Below are positions 1 through 10,496 of a stretch of 64,000 nucleotides of DNA, one piece after another. The position numbers were made by a program, and so were the translations under genes. This DNA is from Bradyrhizobium guangxiense. GTDB lineage: Bacteria > Pseudomonadota > Alphaproteobacteria > Rhizobiales > Xanthobacteraceae. Under the pieces are notes generated by a model that was given only the letters and a program-made list of their open reading frames with translations, was not told the DNA's origin and ran no database searches. The stretch covers positions 682,001-746,000 of the forward strand of contig NZ_CP022220.1 in NCBI RefSeq assembly GCF_004114915.1, given 5' to 3'. Each line of letters begins with the position of its first letter. Position 1 is the stretch's first letter.

Positions 1-709
1 CGAGCATGTGGGGCATCATGCTGAAGCCCTGAACCACGACCTCCACGCGCCGCTTAACTCGATGCTCCTGCATGAACCATTCGTCGATTGACGGGACGCG
101 AGAACGGCCGAACCGGACAGCAACGTGCCCCATGGACATGTAGCTTGAGAACGTCAGCGGTCGCGCCAATCGCTTGTTGGAACGGCAGCCCACGCAAACC
201 AGCGTCTCATCAAATAGCGTGGCCTTCGGATGCTCATCCGTCGTGTACACGTCGGGAAGAATGATAAAGTCGACCGCACCCCGCTGAAGGGGGTGGTCGA
301 ATGGATCGGCCAGTGGCATCAGCTCGAATTTGATGCCGGGCGCCTCTCGCGCGACGCGCTCAATCACCTTGCGAATAAGCACGATAGCCGCGAAATCGGA
401 CATGCAAAGGCGAAAACGGCGATTTGATTCGTCCGGCCTAAAGGGCTCGCGAGACGTGATGGAAAGCTGAATGTGCAGTAACGCTTCGCGAGTAGGTGAG
501 GCGAGAGCCTCTGCGCGTGGGGTCAGGACAAGTTCACGGCCGCTCATCGTGAACAACTCGTCCTTGAAATACGCACGCAGGCGGGCGACCGCCGCACTCA
601 TTGCGGGCTGGCTCAAGTTGATGCTGCGTGCTGCTGCCGTCAAGTTACGCTCTGCTATCAGGGCATCAAGAGCGACGAGCAGATTTAGATCTAGGCCACG
701 AAACCGCAT
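1..709 (-). CDS. nodD1: NodD1, LysR-type nodulation regulator (3' end outside window)
   Basis: Reading the minus strand from the ATG at 709 gives an uninterrupted frame to the window edge (about 236 residues seen) that starts [11 protein letters not shown], the family's N-terminus. A LysR winged helix-turn-helix covers about residues 6-65, and the start of the flavonoid-binding effector domain follows. A TGA lies in frame two codons upstream of this ATG, which fixes the start. NodD binds nod boxes and, with plant flavonoids, activates the nod operon. The gene is divergent from nodA and its start is only about 10 bases from the nod box, so the same site can also control nodD. Called D1 rather than D2 from its place beside the nodABC operon; this is inference. 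The C-terminus is not in the window. Confidence 0.93.
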   Translation of the reverse strand, partial: MRFRGLDLNLLVALDALIAERNLTAAARSINLSQPAMSAAVARLRAYFKDELFTMSGRELVLTPRAEALASPTREALLHIQLSITSREPFRPDESNRRFRLCMSDFAAIVLIRKVIERVAREAPGIKFELMPLADPFDHPLQRGAVDFIILPDVYTTDEHPKATLFDETLVCVGCRSNKRLARPLTFSSYMSMGHVAVRFGRSRVPSIDEWFMQEHRVKRRVEVVVQGFSMMPHML

Positions 710-717
710 TGTTCATT

Positions 718-765
718 CATCCGCAGTGTAGATGTAACTCATCTAAACAATCGATTTTACCCGCG
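718..765 (+). promoter_or_regulatory. nod box upstream of the nodABCSUIJ-nolO-nodZ operon
   Basis: The stretch has the nod-box core in order: ATCCGC, then GATG at 731-734, ATC at 741-743 and the run AAACAATCGATTTTACC at 746-762. Spacing and bases match the rhizobial consensus closely. It lies in the divergent space between nodD1 and the nod operon and is the expected NodD binding site. No second nod box was found by eye in front of nolO, nodZ or noeL. Confidence 0.93.
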
Positions 766-1434
766 CGCGCCACGATGGAATAAAAGTGACGTGTCCGACG
801 CAACACGTTAGATTTTGGAGACCACGATCGTGGCGCTGCGCATTGAACATAGTGAACCGCGAATCATAGCGACACCGCCCCAGGCATTTCTTGAAGCTCA
901 CATATGGTCTCAGCCCTGCAGACCCCTTGGTCTCGCGACCCAGTTATCAAGCGGCAATGGGCTCTTTACAACGATCAATCGGACAGCGCGCCCCATCCAA
1001 TCGACACCACCATGCGTGCCCCTTGCAAACAGCAACAGGCGCTATCCCAGTTCGAGCGCGCCATGTCTTACATTAGTAGCCCGTACCAGTTCACACATTC
1101 AAACCACCTCGATCACCCCATCAAACATCTTTAAGGCGAGTAATACATCAGAGGTGCTTTGTCTCGCAACTCGCAGGACGCCGATATGTCCGCGAAAGGA
1201 CGCCGATATACCATCGTATATTGTACAACCTGACCGCACCCACCTTCTTTCTAGCAGGATTCCTGTAGGGCTCCCGCGGCCTGCTACGCATTGCGCCGCA
1301 TTCCCAAGTCGTTCTTCGCCGAACCGCAGGAGAGCGCCTGCAGCAGCCCCGTGCGCTCGATTCCGTGCGCACCCTGCTGTAGCGCCTCACCTCATGCATA
1401 CACGGCAATGAAGCCAAACGTAGGAGATGGGTCG
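766..1434 (+). other. nod box to nodA leader; possible nodK/nodY remnant
   Basis: About 670 bases separate the nod box from nodA, the place where other bradyrhizobia carry the small gene nodK or nodY. Two overlapping frames are open: GTG at 830 (GGAG nine bases upstream) running to 1411, and ATG at 904 running to 1134. Neither product is recognised, both are Ser/Pro/Arg rich, and each looks protein-like in only part of its length. This would fit a decayed gene with a frameshift near 900. It may equally be untranslated leader. Confidence 0.25.
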
Positions 1435-2028
1435 ATGCGCCCCCCAATACAGTGGCGGACGTGCTGGGAGAATGAGTTGGAGCTATCGGATCATATCCAG
1501 CTCTCGGCATTCTTACGAGCGGCTTACGGACCGACCGGAACGTTCAATGCACGTCCCTTTGAGGGCTATCGGAGCTGGGCGGGTGCGAGGCCCGAGCTCC
1601 GATGTGTCGGCTACGACAGCAGGGGCGTTGCGGCTCATCTTGGCGCGCTGCGACGGTTCATCAAGGTCGGCGATGCCGACGTGTTGGTGGCCGAACTCGG
1701 ATTGTACGCGGTACGCCCCGACCTAGAGGGTCTGGGAGTGCCACACTCTGTACGCGCAATGTATCCTACACTACACCTGATGGGCGTTCCTTTCGGATTT
1801 GGCACAGTCCGTCATGCGCTCAAAACGCACATCACGAGGTTGCTCGATCGCCCAGGGCTGGCCTCGATCATTCCGGGTATACGCGTCCGTTCTACGCTGG
1901 CGGAGGTCTATCCTGCTTTGCCGCCCACGCGAACAGACGACGCTCTTCTCGTCGTTTTGCCTGTCGGAAAGCCGTTGAGCGAATGGCCGCCCGGAACGAC
2001 AATTGAGCGAAACGGGCCCGAACTGTGA
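1435..2028 (+). CDS. nodA: NodA, Nod factor N-acyltransferase
   Basis: The 197-residue product matches the NodA family along its length ([64 protein letters not shown] at the end). NodA transfers a fatty acyl chain to the free amino group that NodB creates at the non-reducing end of the chitin oligomer. The ATG at 1435 is chosen because AGGAGA ends seven bases upstream and the length fits the family (about 196-210 residues). An ATG at 1408 would add nine residues. The stop overlaps the GTG of nodB (GTGA), so the two are translationally coupled. Confidence 0.95.
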   Translation: MRPPIQWRTCWENELELSDHIQLSAFLRAAYGPTGTFNARPFEGYRSWAGARPELRCVGYDSRGVAAHLGALRRFIKVGDADVLVAELGLYAVRPDLEGLGVPHSVRAMYPTLHLMGVPFGFGTVRHALKTHITRLLDRPGLASIIPGIRVRSTLAEVYPALPPTRTDDALLVVLPVGKPLSEWPPGTTIERNGPEL

Positions 2029-2684
2029 CAGGCCTCTCTATGCACTTAACAAGCGTTGGCGATGGCAGGCAGTATGCTGACTCACCAAGCGTCCACTTGA
2101 CGTTCGACGACGGGCCGCACTCTTTTTATACCCCGCACATCTTAGACATCCTCTCCCAACATAACGTGCCGGCGACGTTCTGCGTCATCGGCAGATATGC
2201 AGCAGAACATCCGCACATTACGCGCAGGATAGTTTCCGACGGACACGAACTCGCAAACCACACCATGAACCATCCCGATCTCTCGAAATGCGAGCCAACG
2301 AAAGTCGCGTCGGAGATTGCACACGCGAACTGTGCCATTAAGTCGGCTTGCCCGGAGGCTCGGCTCCGACATGTGCGTGCGCCATATGGGCTCTGGACCG
2401 AACATGTGCTCTCCTGCGCCGCGAGCGCTGGGCTCGGCGCACTTCACTGGTCTGTAGACCCTCGCGACTGGTCTCGGCCTGGTGCGGATGCGATCGTCAG
2501 CGCGGTACTGAGCTCCATCCAACCTGGAGCCATTGTTCTTTTGCACGATGGCTGCCCTCCCGATGAACGCAATTGGGGTCATGATCAAAGGCTGCGCGAT
2601 CAGACAGTATGCGCCGTCAGCCAGCTAATTCCCGCATTGCACAGTCGCGGCTTTGCAATTCGTCCCATTCCTCACTTTCACTGA
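2025..2684 (+). CDS. nodB: NodB, chitooligosaccharide N-deacetylase
   Basis: The 219-residue protein is a family-4 carbohydrate esterase. Visible motifs are TFDDGP (residues 26-31, catalytic base and metal aspartates), HxxxH at 79-83 (metal histidines), [13 protein letters not shown] and LLHDG. It removes the acetyl group from the non-reducing GlcNAc of the chitin backbone made by NodC, making the amine acylated by NodA. The GTG start overlaps the nodA stop by four bases. An internal ATG at 2040 is a possible alternative start. Confidence 0.96.
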   Translation: MTGLSMHLTSVGDGRQYADSPSVHLTFDDGPHSFYTPHILDILSQHNVPATFCVIGRYAAEHPHITRRIVSDGHELANHTMNHPDLSKCEPTKVASEIAHANCAIKSACPEARLRHVRAPYGLWTEHVLSCAASAGLGALHWSVDPRDWSRPGADAIVSAVLSSIQPGAIVLLHDGCPPDERNWGHDQRLRDQTVCAVSQLIPALHSRGFAIRPIPHFH

Positions 2685-2691
2685 GACCAGA

Positions 2692-4002
2692 ATGAGCCTG
2701 CTTGTGACCGCCAGCACTGCCGCGATTGGATCATACACAATCCTTTCAGCGTTTTATAAGAGCGCTCAAATGATCTATGCAATAAAGAGCCGGGCCTCAT
2801 CGCCGCCACTCACGGACGTCGATCACGAAACGATGCCCAGTGTCGACGTTATCGTTCCTTGCTACAATGAAACGCCAGACACCCTGTCGGCGTGCTTAGG
2901 CTCGATTGCCGCCCAGGATTTTACTGGACGACTGCGCGTCTATGTCGTTGACGATGGCTCTCAAAACCTCGCTGCTGTCAAAGCTGTCCACGACGCTTAC
3001 GCGCAAGATACACGATTTCGCTTTATCATTCTGCGAAAGAACGTAGGCAAGAGGAAGGCGCAGATTTGTGCCATCCGGCAGTCATCTGGAGACCTGGTTC
3101 TCAACGTCGACTCTGATACGACGCTCGCAGTCGATGTCGTCACAAAACTAGCAGCTAGCATGCACGAGCCGGAAGTTGGTGCCGCTATGGGCCATCTGGT
3201 CGCGACCAATCGGGATCGCACTTGGCTCACGCGGCTCATCGACATGGAGTACTGGCTTGCTTGTAACGAAGAACGCGCTGCACAAGCCAGCTTCGGTGCT
3301 GTTATGTGCTGCTGCGGACCCTGCGCCATGTATCGCCGTTCGGCTCTTACATCGCTGCTCGACAAGTATGAAACGCAATATTTCCGCGGGAAGCCCAGTG
3401 ATTTCGGCGAGGATCGTCACCTCACAATACTTATGCTGCAGGCAGGGTTTCGAACTGAATACGTTCCAGATGCGATAGCCGCAACCGTCGTTCCCGACAG
3501 GCTCGGACCTTATTTGCGTCAACAACTACGCTGGGCACGCAGTACGTTCCGCGACACGCTGCTAGCACTGCGGCTGCTGCCTCATCTTAATGGCTATCTC
3601 ACATTAGATGTTATCGGACAGAACCTTGGCCCTCTTCTTTTGGCTCTGTCCATAATGACCGGGCTCGCTCAGCTTGCGACCACGCACACCATACCATGGT
3701 TGACGATCGTTGCTATTTCATCGCTAACGCTGATGCGGTGCACCACAGCGGCGATTCGTGCTCGTGAGGTGCGATTTCTTGGCTTCGCGTTGCACACGCC
3801 AATCAATCTGTTCCTAGTGCTTCCCTTGAAAGCCTATGCATTGTGTACATTGGATAACAGTAACTGGCTCTCCCGTACGACGCCTCCGGCATCACTCTGC
3901 GGGGCTCCGGAAACGATCCACGAACGTGACGCCTGTCACCATGATGCCGCTCGGCGACAGCCGGCAGCGCTGGCGGTCACCGGGGAGGGGACCACCCGTT
4001 AA
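2692..4002 (+). CDS. nodC: NodC, chitin oligomer synthase
   Basis: The 436-residue membrane glycosyltransferase (GT2) polymerises UDP-GlcNAc into the Nod factor backbone. It has a hydrophobic N-terminus, DVIVPCYNE (52-60), VVDDGS (85-90), the DSD metal motif (140-142), GED (239-241) and QQLRW (277-281), followed by C-terminal membrane segments around residues 305-400. The ATG at 2692 is seven bases after the nodB stop and gives the family N-terminus MSLLVTAS. Its last roughly 45 residues, after LSRTTPP, do not resemble the longer B. japonicum tail as I recall it; such tails vary between strains. Confidence 0.96.
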   Translation: MSLLVTASTAAIGSYTILSAFYKSAQMIYAIKSRASSPPLTDVDHETMPSVDVIVPCYNETPDTLSACLGSIAAQDFTGRLRVYVVDDGSQNLAAVKAVHDAYAQDTRFRFIILRKNVGKRKAQICAIRQSSGDLVLNVDSDTTLAVDVVTKLAASMHEPEVGAAMGHLVATNRDRTWLTRLIDMEYWLACNEERAAQASFGAVMCCCGPCAMYRRSALTSLLDKYETQYFRGKPSDFGEDRHLTILMLQAGFRTEYVPDAIAATVVPDRLGPYLRQQLRWARSTFRDTLLALRLLPHLNGYLTLDVIGQNLGPLLLALSIMTGLAQLATTHTIPWLTIVAISSLTLMRCTTAAIRAREVRFLGFALHTPINLFLVLPLKAYALCTLDNSNWLSRTTPPASLCGAPETIHERDACHHDAARRQPAALAVTGEGTTR

Positions 4003-4082
4003 GGCGCTCCAACGCTCGGCCTGTGATCTAGGACCGCGCTCAAACGCGGCGAAAACAAGCGCACTAAAGTAAGGAAGGGTGA

Positions 4083-4691
4083 ATGACATTCGATAAGGTA
4101 CTGCGCTTGCTCGAGCGGGAGATGGAGGCGGACGACCCGTGGCGGCTCAACGCGAACCCATTCGAGCAAGAGCGCCACGCGCACTTGCTCCGTCTGTGCC
4201 TCGCGGAAGGCGCGGTCGGTAACGCGCTTGAGGTGGGTTGCGCAGCGGGCGTCTTCACGGCAAAGCTGGCGCCCCACTGCCAGCAACTCGTAGCAATCGA
4301 CGTTCTGCCGCGTGCGATCACTCGAGCAAGGGAGCAAGCTCAATGGCCTCATATCGCCTGGCACATCTCTGACGTGCGGGACCTCAACGCAACTAATCCA
4401 TTCGACCTGATCGTGGTGGCGGAAGTGCTTTATTATCTTGAAGATACCGGCCAGATGGGTGACGCCATCGAGAAGCTCACGCGAATGCTGGCGCCCAGCG
4501 GACGGCTCGTTTTCGGATCAGCGCGTGACGCCTCTTGTCAGCGTTGGGGGCATCCTGCGGGTGCCGAAACAATGCTTGATGTTTTGAATGAACATCTGGT
4601 CGAGACTGAGCGCGTACAATGCCGTGGCGCGAGCATCGACGAAGATTGTTTGATTGCGTCTTTTCGCACTAAGTCGAACTTGCCAGACTAG
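4083..4691 (+). CDS. nodS: NodS, S-adenosylmethionine-dependent N-methyltransferase
   Basis: The 202-residue protein has the SAM-binding motif LEVGCAAG near residues 49-56 and the acidic loop AIDVLP further on, and reads like NodS throughout (MEADDPWRLNANPFEQERH near the start). It methylates the amino group of the deacetylated chitin oligomer before or with acylation. AAGGAAGG just upstream of the ATG is a good ribosome site. It follows nodC by 80 bases and precedes nodU by 30, so it belongs to the nod operon. Confidence 0.94.
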   Translation: MTFDKVLRLLEREMEADDPWRLNANPFEQERHAHLLRLCLAEGAVGNALEVGCAAGVFTAKLAPHCQQLVAIDVLPRAITRAREQAQWPHIAWHISDVRDLNATNPFDLIVVAEVLYYLEDTGQMGDAIEKLTRMLAPSGRLVFGSARDASCQRWGHPAGAETMLDVLNEHLVETERVQCRGASIDEDCLIASFRTKSNLPD

Positions 4692-4721
4692 TGCATTCGC
4701 TGCGGCGAACACGGAGTGACT

Positions 4722-6434
4722 ATGCGAATCTGTGGAATCAAGCTGACACATGACGGAGCGGTTGCCGTTGTGGAAGATGGGCGCTTGCTCTTCTGCATAG
4801 AGCAAGAAAAGAGAGCCAATAATCCACGCTATCAAGCCATCACCGACCTCTGCGCAGTCACTCTCGCGCTGGCCGAACACGGCTTAAGGCCCACGGATGT
4901 TGACCGATTTGTCATCGACGGCTGGGACGGGCTGACGCACTCGCAATTTGATGTCCTAAGTGAAGGGGTGCCGCTCACCATTAAGGGAGCGCCATATATC
5001 GAGTCCCACGAAAACACGCTCCTCACGCCCTATGCCGGGTCGGGCCTCGTCCTCGATCGGGTGCCTTTACGTTATCATAGCTATGCTCACGTAGCCGGCC
5101 ACGTGGCCGGCGCTTACTGTACCAGTGCTTTCGCCAAAGCCCGAGCCCCTGCATTGTGCTTAGTGTGGGACGGCTGCATCTTTCCGCGCCTGTATCATGT
5201 AGATCCGACCGGAGCCCGCTTCCTCGACACTCTTTTCCCTTTCATCGGCCATGCCTATGCTATCGCTGGGCAGCACTTCGGGCCCTATCGTCAAGCCAGC
5301 AGGGCAGGCTGGGATCTTGGTGTCGCAGGTAAGCTTATGGCGTATATCGGGCTAGGCGCTCTCGATGAGGGCATTCTGGCAGTCTTTCAAGAGATGTATG
5401 AAGCGTGTCTAGCCGGTCCTTCCGAGCGTGCTCGCGCTTACCGTGCCAGCATAAACGATCCTGAAGCCTTACTTGCCGCCACTGACTGGTTTTTCGAGGC
5501 ATGCGGTCGTCGGCTCACCGGTACGCCTTCCGAAGATGTACTCGCATCTTTTCACGTTTTTCTGGAGCGGCTGCTGGAGCAAGAAATAGGACTTGCTCTG
5601 CTACGGCACTCAGGTCTTCCGGGCTTACGGCACCTGTGCATCGCTGGAGGGTGTGGACTTAATATAAAGTGGAATAGTGCTCTGCGCGCGACGGGATTGT
5701 TTGATTCAGTTTGGGTACCCCCGTTTCCAAATGATAGCGGCTCAGCAATTGGCGCGGCTTGCGCCGCCATGGCCGAGCCAAACGCTTTGACTCCTTTGGA
5801 GTGGTCAGTTCACAGCGGACCGGCCTTGACCGGAAGCAACCCATCAGGCCAATGGGAGGCTTTGCCCTGTACCATCGTAGAGCTTGCGGCTCTCATCGCT
5901 ACAGGCAAGCCCGTAGTGTTCCTCACCGGCCTCGCGGAGCTCGGACCCAGAGCACTCGGCGGCCGCAGTATTATTGCGGCTGCAACCTCCAAGGAGATGA
6001 AAGACCTTCTGAACGATATCAAGCTACGGGAACGATTTCGTCCCGTCGCTCCTATTTGCCTCGAGGACCGGGCTGCTGAAATTTTCGATCCCGGCAGCCC
6101 AGATCCTTACATGCTCTTCGACCATCAAACCCGTCGCGAATGGCGGACAAAAGTTCCCGCTATCGTGCACCTGGATGGTTCTGCCCGATTGCAAACAATC
6201 TCCCGAACGTCTCCGCAAAAGATCGCTGCTCTTCTGGTCGAGTATGAGAAACTTACAGGAATTCCGCTGCTCTGCAACACGAGCGCCAACCATCCTGGCC
6301 GGGGGTTTTTTCCTGATGTTGCTAGCGCTTGTGACTGGGGTCGCGTCGACCATGTTTGGTGCGACGGCTTTCTCTGGCAACGATCCGTCGAAGCTGGTCT
6401 GACATTATCCAATTCCGCTCTGGTCACTGACTAA
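4722..6434 (+). CDS. nodU: NodU, Nod factor O-carbamoyltransferase
   Basis: The 570-residue protein starts [13 protein letters not shown] as in the NodU family. It has the ASKHA-type N-terminal half ([41 protein letters not shown]) and the C-terminal half with [22 protein letters not shown] and PLLCNTSAN seen in carbamoyltransferases of the TobZ/NodU group. It adds a carbamoyl group, from carbamoyl phosphate, to the non-reducing residue (usually O-6). The start at 4722 is preferred to the GTG at 4716 because it gives the family N-terminus. It lies 30 bases after nodS. Confidence 0.95.
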   Translation: MRICGIKLTHDGAVAVVEDGRLLFCIEQEKRANNPRYQAITDLCAVTLALAEHGLRPTDVDRFVIDGWDGLTHSQFDVLSEGVPLTIKGAPYIESHENTLLTPYAGSGLVLDRVPLRYHSYAHVAGHVAGAYCTSAFAKARAPALCLVWDGCIFPRLYHVDPTGARFLDTLFPFIGHAYAIAGQHFGPYRQASRAGWDLGVAGKLMAYIGLGALDEGILAVFQEMYEACLAGPSERARAYRASINDPEALLAATDWFFEACGRRLTGTPSEDVLASFHVFLERLLEQEIGLALLRHSGLPGLRHLCIAGGCGLNIKWNSALRATGLFDSVWVPPFPNDSGSAIGAACAAMAEPNALTPLEWSVHSGPALTGSNPSGQWEALPCTIVELAALIATGKPVVFLTGLAELGPRALGGRSIIAAATSKEMKDLLNDIKLRERFRPVAPICLEDRAAEIFDPGSPDPYMLFDHQTRREWRTKVPAIVHLDGSARLQTISRTSPQKIAALLVEYEKLTGIPLLCNTSANHPGRGFFPDVASACDWGRVDHVWCDGFLWQRSVEAGLTLSNSALVTD

Positions 6435-6442
6435 GACAGCCT

Positions 6443-7357
6443 ATGTCCAATCCAGCGATTCAACTGACTGACGTCCAAAAGACTTATCATGATCGAGGCG
6501 TCGTACGGGGTCTGACCTTTAGCGTCGCTAAGGGAGAGTGTTTCGGGCTACTCGGTCCAAATGGGGCGGGTAAAAGCACGATCGTTCGGATGATCCTCGG
6601 CCTCATATCGCCCGATGCCGGCCGGATCACTGTTTTGGGTGAGCAGGTGCCGGCACGCGCCCGTTTGGCGCGCGCGGGCATCGGCGTCGTCCCACAAGTT
6701 GATAATCTCGAGGATGCGTTCACTGTGCGCGAAAATCTCCTCATATTTGGACGGTACTTTGGACTGAATACGCGCGAAAGTGAGGAGGCTGTGCCTTCGC
6801 TGCTCGAATTTGCGCGACTTGAGGGTAGAGCAGAGTCACGGGTCGCGGATCTGTCCGGCGGCATGAAGCGACGTCTCGTGCTGGCCCGTGCCCTGATCAA
6901 CGATCCACAACTGCTCATCATGGATGAACCCACGACCAGCCTCGATCCCCACGCCCGCCACTTGATTTGGGAACGCCTGCGTCTTCTGCTCGCTCGAGGA
7001 AAGACTATCCTGCTGACGACCCACTTCATGGAAGAGGCTGAACGACTTTGCGATCGCCTCTGCGTGCTAGAGAATGGACGTAAGATCGCCGAGGGTGCGC
7101 CCAATGCTCTGATCGACTCTCAGATTGGCTGTGATGTCCTCGAGGTCTACGGCGGAAACCCACTCGAGCTCCGTGCGATAATAGAGCCTCACGCTTCGCG
7201 CATCGAGGTGAGGGGAGAGACGCTGTTTTGCTACGCGCCGGATCAGGCGGCGGTGCGGCTTCGGCTTCGTGGATGCACCGGTCTGCGCCTTCTGGAGCGG
7301 CCGCCTAACCTGGAAGACGTCTTCCTGCGGTTGACGGGACACAGGATAGACGCATGA
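6443..7357 (+). CDS. nodI: NodI, ATPase of the Nod factor exporter
   Basis: The 304-residue ABC ATPase has Walker [10 protein letters not shown] (38-46), the signature LSGGMKRR (137-144), Walker B LLIMDEP (157-163, Asp161-Glu162) and the switch histidine in TTHFMEEAE. Sequence and length fit NodI. With NodJ it exports lipo-chitin oligosaccharides across the inner membrane. It starts eight bases after nodU and overlaps nodJ by four bases (ATGA). Confidence 0.96.
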   Translation: MSNPAIQLTDVQKTYHDRGVVRGLTFSVAKGECFGLLGPNGAGKSTIVRMILGLISPDAGRITVLGEQVPARARLARAGIGVVPQVDNLEDAFTVRENLLIFGRYFGLNTRESEEAVPSLLEFARLEGRAESRVADLSGGMKRRLVLARALINDPQLLIMDEPTTSLDPHARHLIWERLRLLLARGKTILLTTHFMEEAERLCDRLCVLENGRKIAEGAPNALIDSQIGCDVLEVYGGNPLELRAIIEPHASRIEVRGETLFCYAPDQAAVRLRLRGCTGLRLLERPPNLEDVFLRLTGHRIDA

Positions 7358-8142
7358 AGACGATATCCAAAGCAGCCTTGCCATCGGACGCACTCAGTTG
7401 GATCAGCGTGTGGCGCCGCAACTATCTGGCATGGAGGAAGGCCGCCGCTGCTTCGCTGCTTGGCAACTTGGCCGACCCGTTGACCAACCTCTTGGGTCTC
7501 GGCTTTGGGCTCGGCCTGATTGTCGGCAATGTAGACGGTCACTCATATGTCGATTTCTTGGTCGGCGGAATGGTGGCAACCAGCGCTATGACCGCGGCAA
7601 GCTTCGAAACTCTGTACGGAACGTTCGCTCGCATGCGCAGCCAACGAACCTGGGACGCAATGATGTGCACTCCGCTCACGCTGGGTGATATCCTCCTCGG
7701 TGAATTGGTTTGGGCAGCAAGCAAGGCCACTTTGGCGGGCACCGGAATCGCGCTTGTTGCTACGGGGCTTGGCTATGGCACCTTATTATCCACGTTCTAT
7801 TGTTTCCCCGCTCTCGCCCTCACCGGCCTTGCGTTCGCGAGCGCGGCGCTCGTCGTTGTCGCGATTGCCCCAAGCTACGACTATTTTGTGTTCTACCAGA
7901 CTCTCATCTCGACCCCTATGGTGTTCCTATCCGGGGCAGTCTTTCCCGTTGCGCACCTTCCGCCCGCTCTCCAGTTGGCTGCAGCCGCGTTACCTTTGGA
8001 ACATTCGATTGCGCTAATACGGCCTGCAATGCTCGGGCTACCACTCGATAGCATCGGCGCGCATGTTGGTGTCCTTTTCGCTTACGCAGTACTGCTCTTC
8101 TTACTGTCGGCAAAGCTATTTCGGCGACGCTTATCACACTGA
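7354..8142 (+). CDS. nodJ: NodJ, membrane subunit of the Nod factor exporter
   Basis: The 262-residue ABC-2 type permease has about six hydrophobic segments (around residues 35-60, 65-85, 110-140, 145-170, 180-200 and 235-255) and the family sequence [18 protein letters not shown]. It forms the transport channel with NodI. Its ATG overlaps the nodI stop. In B. japonicum nolM and nolN follow nodJ; here only about 140 bases without a gene lie between nodJ and nolO. Confidence 0.94.
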   Translation: MKTISKAALPSDALSWISVWRRNYLAWRKAAAASLLGNLADPLTNLLGLGFGLGLIVGNVDGHSYVDFLVGGMVATSAMTAASFETLYGTFARMRSQRTWDAMMCTPLTLGDILLGELVWAASKATLAGTGIALVATGLGYGTLLSTFYCFPALALTGLAFASAALVVVAIAPSYDYFVFYQTLISTPMVFLSGAVFPVAHLPPALQLAAAALPLEHSIALIRPAMLGLPLDSIGAHVGVLFAYAVLLFLLSAKLFRRRLSH

Positions 8143-8281
8143 CGATGCCCAGCCGCTTAATGAACGCACACCCTGTTTCTCGGCCTGCGCTTGCCGGCCT
8201 ATTCGCGTTCAACGTCGCGGACGTTTCATTACCCGGCCGCCCTAAAGATCATGATTACTACCACACTTGCTGGAGGATAGA

Positions 8282-10315
8282 ATGCTGTGTCTTGGATTGA
8301 GCGGCGGATTGGATAAGGTCCATGAATATCGACCTGCACTCTCGCACACATTCTTGCATGATGGCGCAGCTGTCATGGTGCGTGACGGGCGTGTGTTAGC
8401 CGCGGTTGAAGAAGAACGCCTAAACCGAATTAAGCATTCCAACAAATTTCCCGCCCAGGCCATCCGCTACTGCCTGGCTGCTGCGGGAGCGCAATTAAAG
8501 GACATCGATCGCATCGCATTCTATGCAACCGAGTCCTATTGCAACGCGATGCTTCGGCTTTTGTTTGGTTCGGAGACGCAGAGTGGCATCCCTCTCGACG
8601 CCAGAACCCTTCTACAGCTTATGCTATCGCAGGAGTTTGATACAGAGATCGAGCCATCGCGCTTGTCATTCGTCAGTCACCATCATGCGCATGCAACAAG
8701 TGCTTTTGCTGTGTCCGGCTATGACGAAGGTCTAGTCTTGGCAATCGACGGCGGCGGTGATTTCCTCTCCGGGATGGTGGCCATTGGATCGGGAAGTCGT
8801 CTTACTCAACTACATACCTTCCCAGAGGACGGTTCCCTCGGATTGTTTTACTTAGAGGCAATCAAGTGCCTCGGTTATGGCTTGTTCGACGAGTACAAGG
8901 TTATGGGCCTTGCTCCGTACGGGGACTCCTCGCGTTTCCGAGAACTATTTCAGCAATTCTACGAATTAAAGGAGAACGGTGGCTACAAGATACATTTGAA
9001 CGACATCGCTCCGGCGTTAGAGCACGACATACACGTTCGCGGCAAGGGAATGCCGTTCACCCAAGAGCATAAAGATGTTAGTGCAGCCTTGCAGGAGGCC
9101 TTGGAACGTATTGTTTTTCATGTTCTCAGGCATTACCGTGAGGTGACCGGCATGAAGCGGCTATGCTTGGCTGGTGGTGTCGCCCACAACTGCACCATGA
9201 CCGGTAAGTTGCTCTATACAGGACTATTTGATGATATCTTCGTGCAGCCCGCGGCGCACGATGCTGGATGCGCACTCGGCGCTGCTCTCATGGTTTCCGA
9301 AGAACAAGGACGTCCCGCACCCCGTGAGCGGCTTCAGCATGTCTATTGGGGCCCGGCACTTGGGGATGACCATGCTGTAGAGCGAGAGGTTGCTGCATGG
9401 CGCGGGCATATCGACGTGCAAAGAAGCGCGAACGTGGCGAGCGTGGTAGCTGAATGGATAGCCAACGGTTCGGTTGTTGGCTGGGTCCAAGGCCGCTCCG
9501 AATTTGGACCGCGCGCCCTCGGTAACCGCAGCATTGTTGCTGACCCCAGACCAGCAAAGAATAAGGACCGCATAAACGCCATCGTTAAAAAACGCGAGGG
9601 CTACCGGCCGTTTGCACCTTCCGTATTGGAGGAACATGCCGCTGAGTTTTTCGATCTTCCTAAGACCGCGGGAGCTTTTCCGTTCATGAACTTTGTCGTT
9701 CAAGTTCGTGATTGCAAGCGAAGTGTGCTTGGTGCGGTTACGCACGTCGATGGTACAGCACGGCTGCAGACGGTGTCACGTAGATCGAACCCGCGGTACT
9801 GGGAGCTGATTAATCAATTCCACAAGCGGACGGGCGTCCCTGTCCTCCTCAATACATCTTTCAACAACAATGTCGAACCGATCGTGCAGTCGGTTACCGA
9901 CGCAATGGTCACGTTCCTTACGACAGATCTTGACGCCCTCGTGATCGGATCGCTTCTCATCACGAAGCGCGTCGCCACGCCGGAGGACTGGGCTGCGCTC
10001 CGCGTTTCCTTACCGGCCTACACTTCACTTCGCCGTACCCCGGATCACGTCACCGCAGAGTGTCGGGAGATCGTCTGCGAGACTTATACCACCTTCTCCG
10101 ATGGCGGCGCTGTGCGCATCTCGCCCGATCTATTCGAGTTGCTGCATGGAATCAAAGGGGACGCCGCCCTCGGCGAGCTTCTCGCTCACGTAAAGGGCGA
10201 GCGGCGCGACGCAATCATCCTTGAACTTCGGCAGTTGTGGGAAAAGCGCCGCATCTGCTTGCGTCCCGCCGCCAACAATCTGGGAGATCTGCGCGATCAG
10301 GCGCATGCGACTTGA
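8282..10315 (+). CDS. nolO: NolO, second Nod factor carbamoyltransferase
   Basis: The 677-residue paralogue of NodU has the same two-part plan: HDGAAVMV, VSHHHAHATSAF (metal/nucleotide site), AIDGGGDFLSG and LCLAGGVAHNCTMTGK in the TsaD-like half; EFGPRALGNRSI, REGYRPFAPSVL and VPVLLNTSFNNN in the C-terminal half. Length fits NolO (about 680) rather than NodU (about 570). NolO adds a carbamoyl group at O-3 or O-4 of the non-reducing end. The ATG at 8282 follows GGAGGA closely; an in-frame TTG at 8267 is less likely. Confidence 0.92.
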   Translation: MLCLGLSGGLDKVHEYRPALSHTFLHDGAAVMVRDGRVLAAVEEERLNRIKHSNKFPAQAIRYCLAAAGAQLKDIDRIAFYATESYCNAMLRLLFGSETQSGIPLDARTLLQLMLSQEFDTEIEPSRLSFVSHHHAHATSAFAVSGYDEGLVLAIDGGGDFLSGMVAIGSGSRLTQLHTFPEDGSLGLFYLEAIKCLGYGLFDEYKVMGLAPYGDSSRFRELFQQFYELKENGGYKIHLNDIAPALEHDIHVRGKGMPFTQEHKDVSAALQEALERIVFHVLRHYREVTGMKRLCLAGGVAHNCTMTGKLLYTGLFDDIFVQPAAHDAGCALGAALMVSEEQGRPAPRERLQHVYWGPALGDDHAVEREVAAWRGHIDVQRSANVASVVAEWIANGSVVGWVQGRSEFGPRALGNRSIVADPRPAKNKDRINAIVKKREGYRPFAPSVLEEHAAEFFDLPKTAGAFPFMNFVVQVRDCKRSVLGAVTHVDGTARLQTVSRRSNPRYWELINQFHKRTGVPVLLNTSFNNNVEPIVQSVTDAMVTFLTTDLDALVIGSLLITKRVATPEDWAALRVSLPAYTSLRRTPDHVTAECREIVCETYTTFSDGGAVRISPDLFELLHGIKGDAALGELLAHVKGERRDAIILELRQLWEKRRICLRPAANNLGDLRDQAHAT

Positions 10316-10496
10316 TAGGTATCTCTTTGTCTAGCTAGCGAACGGCAATCCATAACCGACCTCTTGGTCGCGAAGCGGACAAGCTCTCGCAACCTAACAT
10401 ACGGCTCGCGACGGCCTGGCGGACGATAACACTGCCGGTACTTTCCTGCCGTCCAGGGTGAGCAACTTATTCAACTGCCGGAGCAATGGATTCAAG

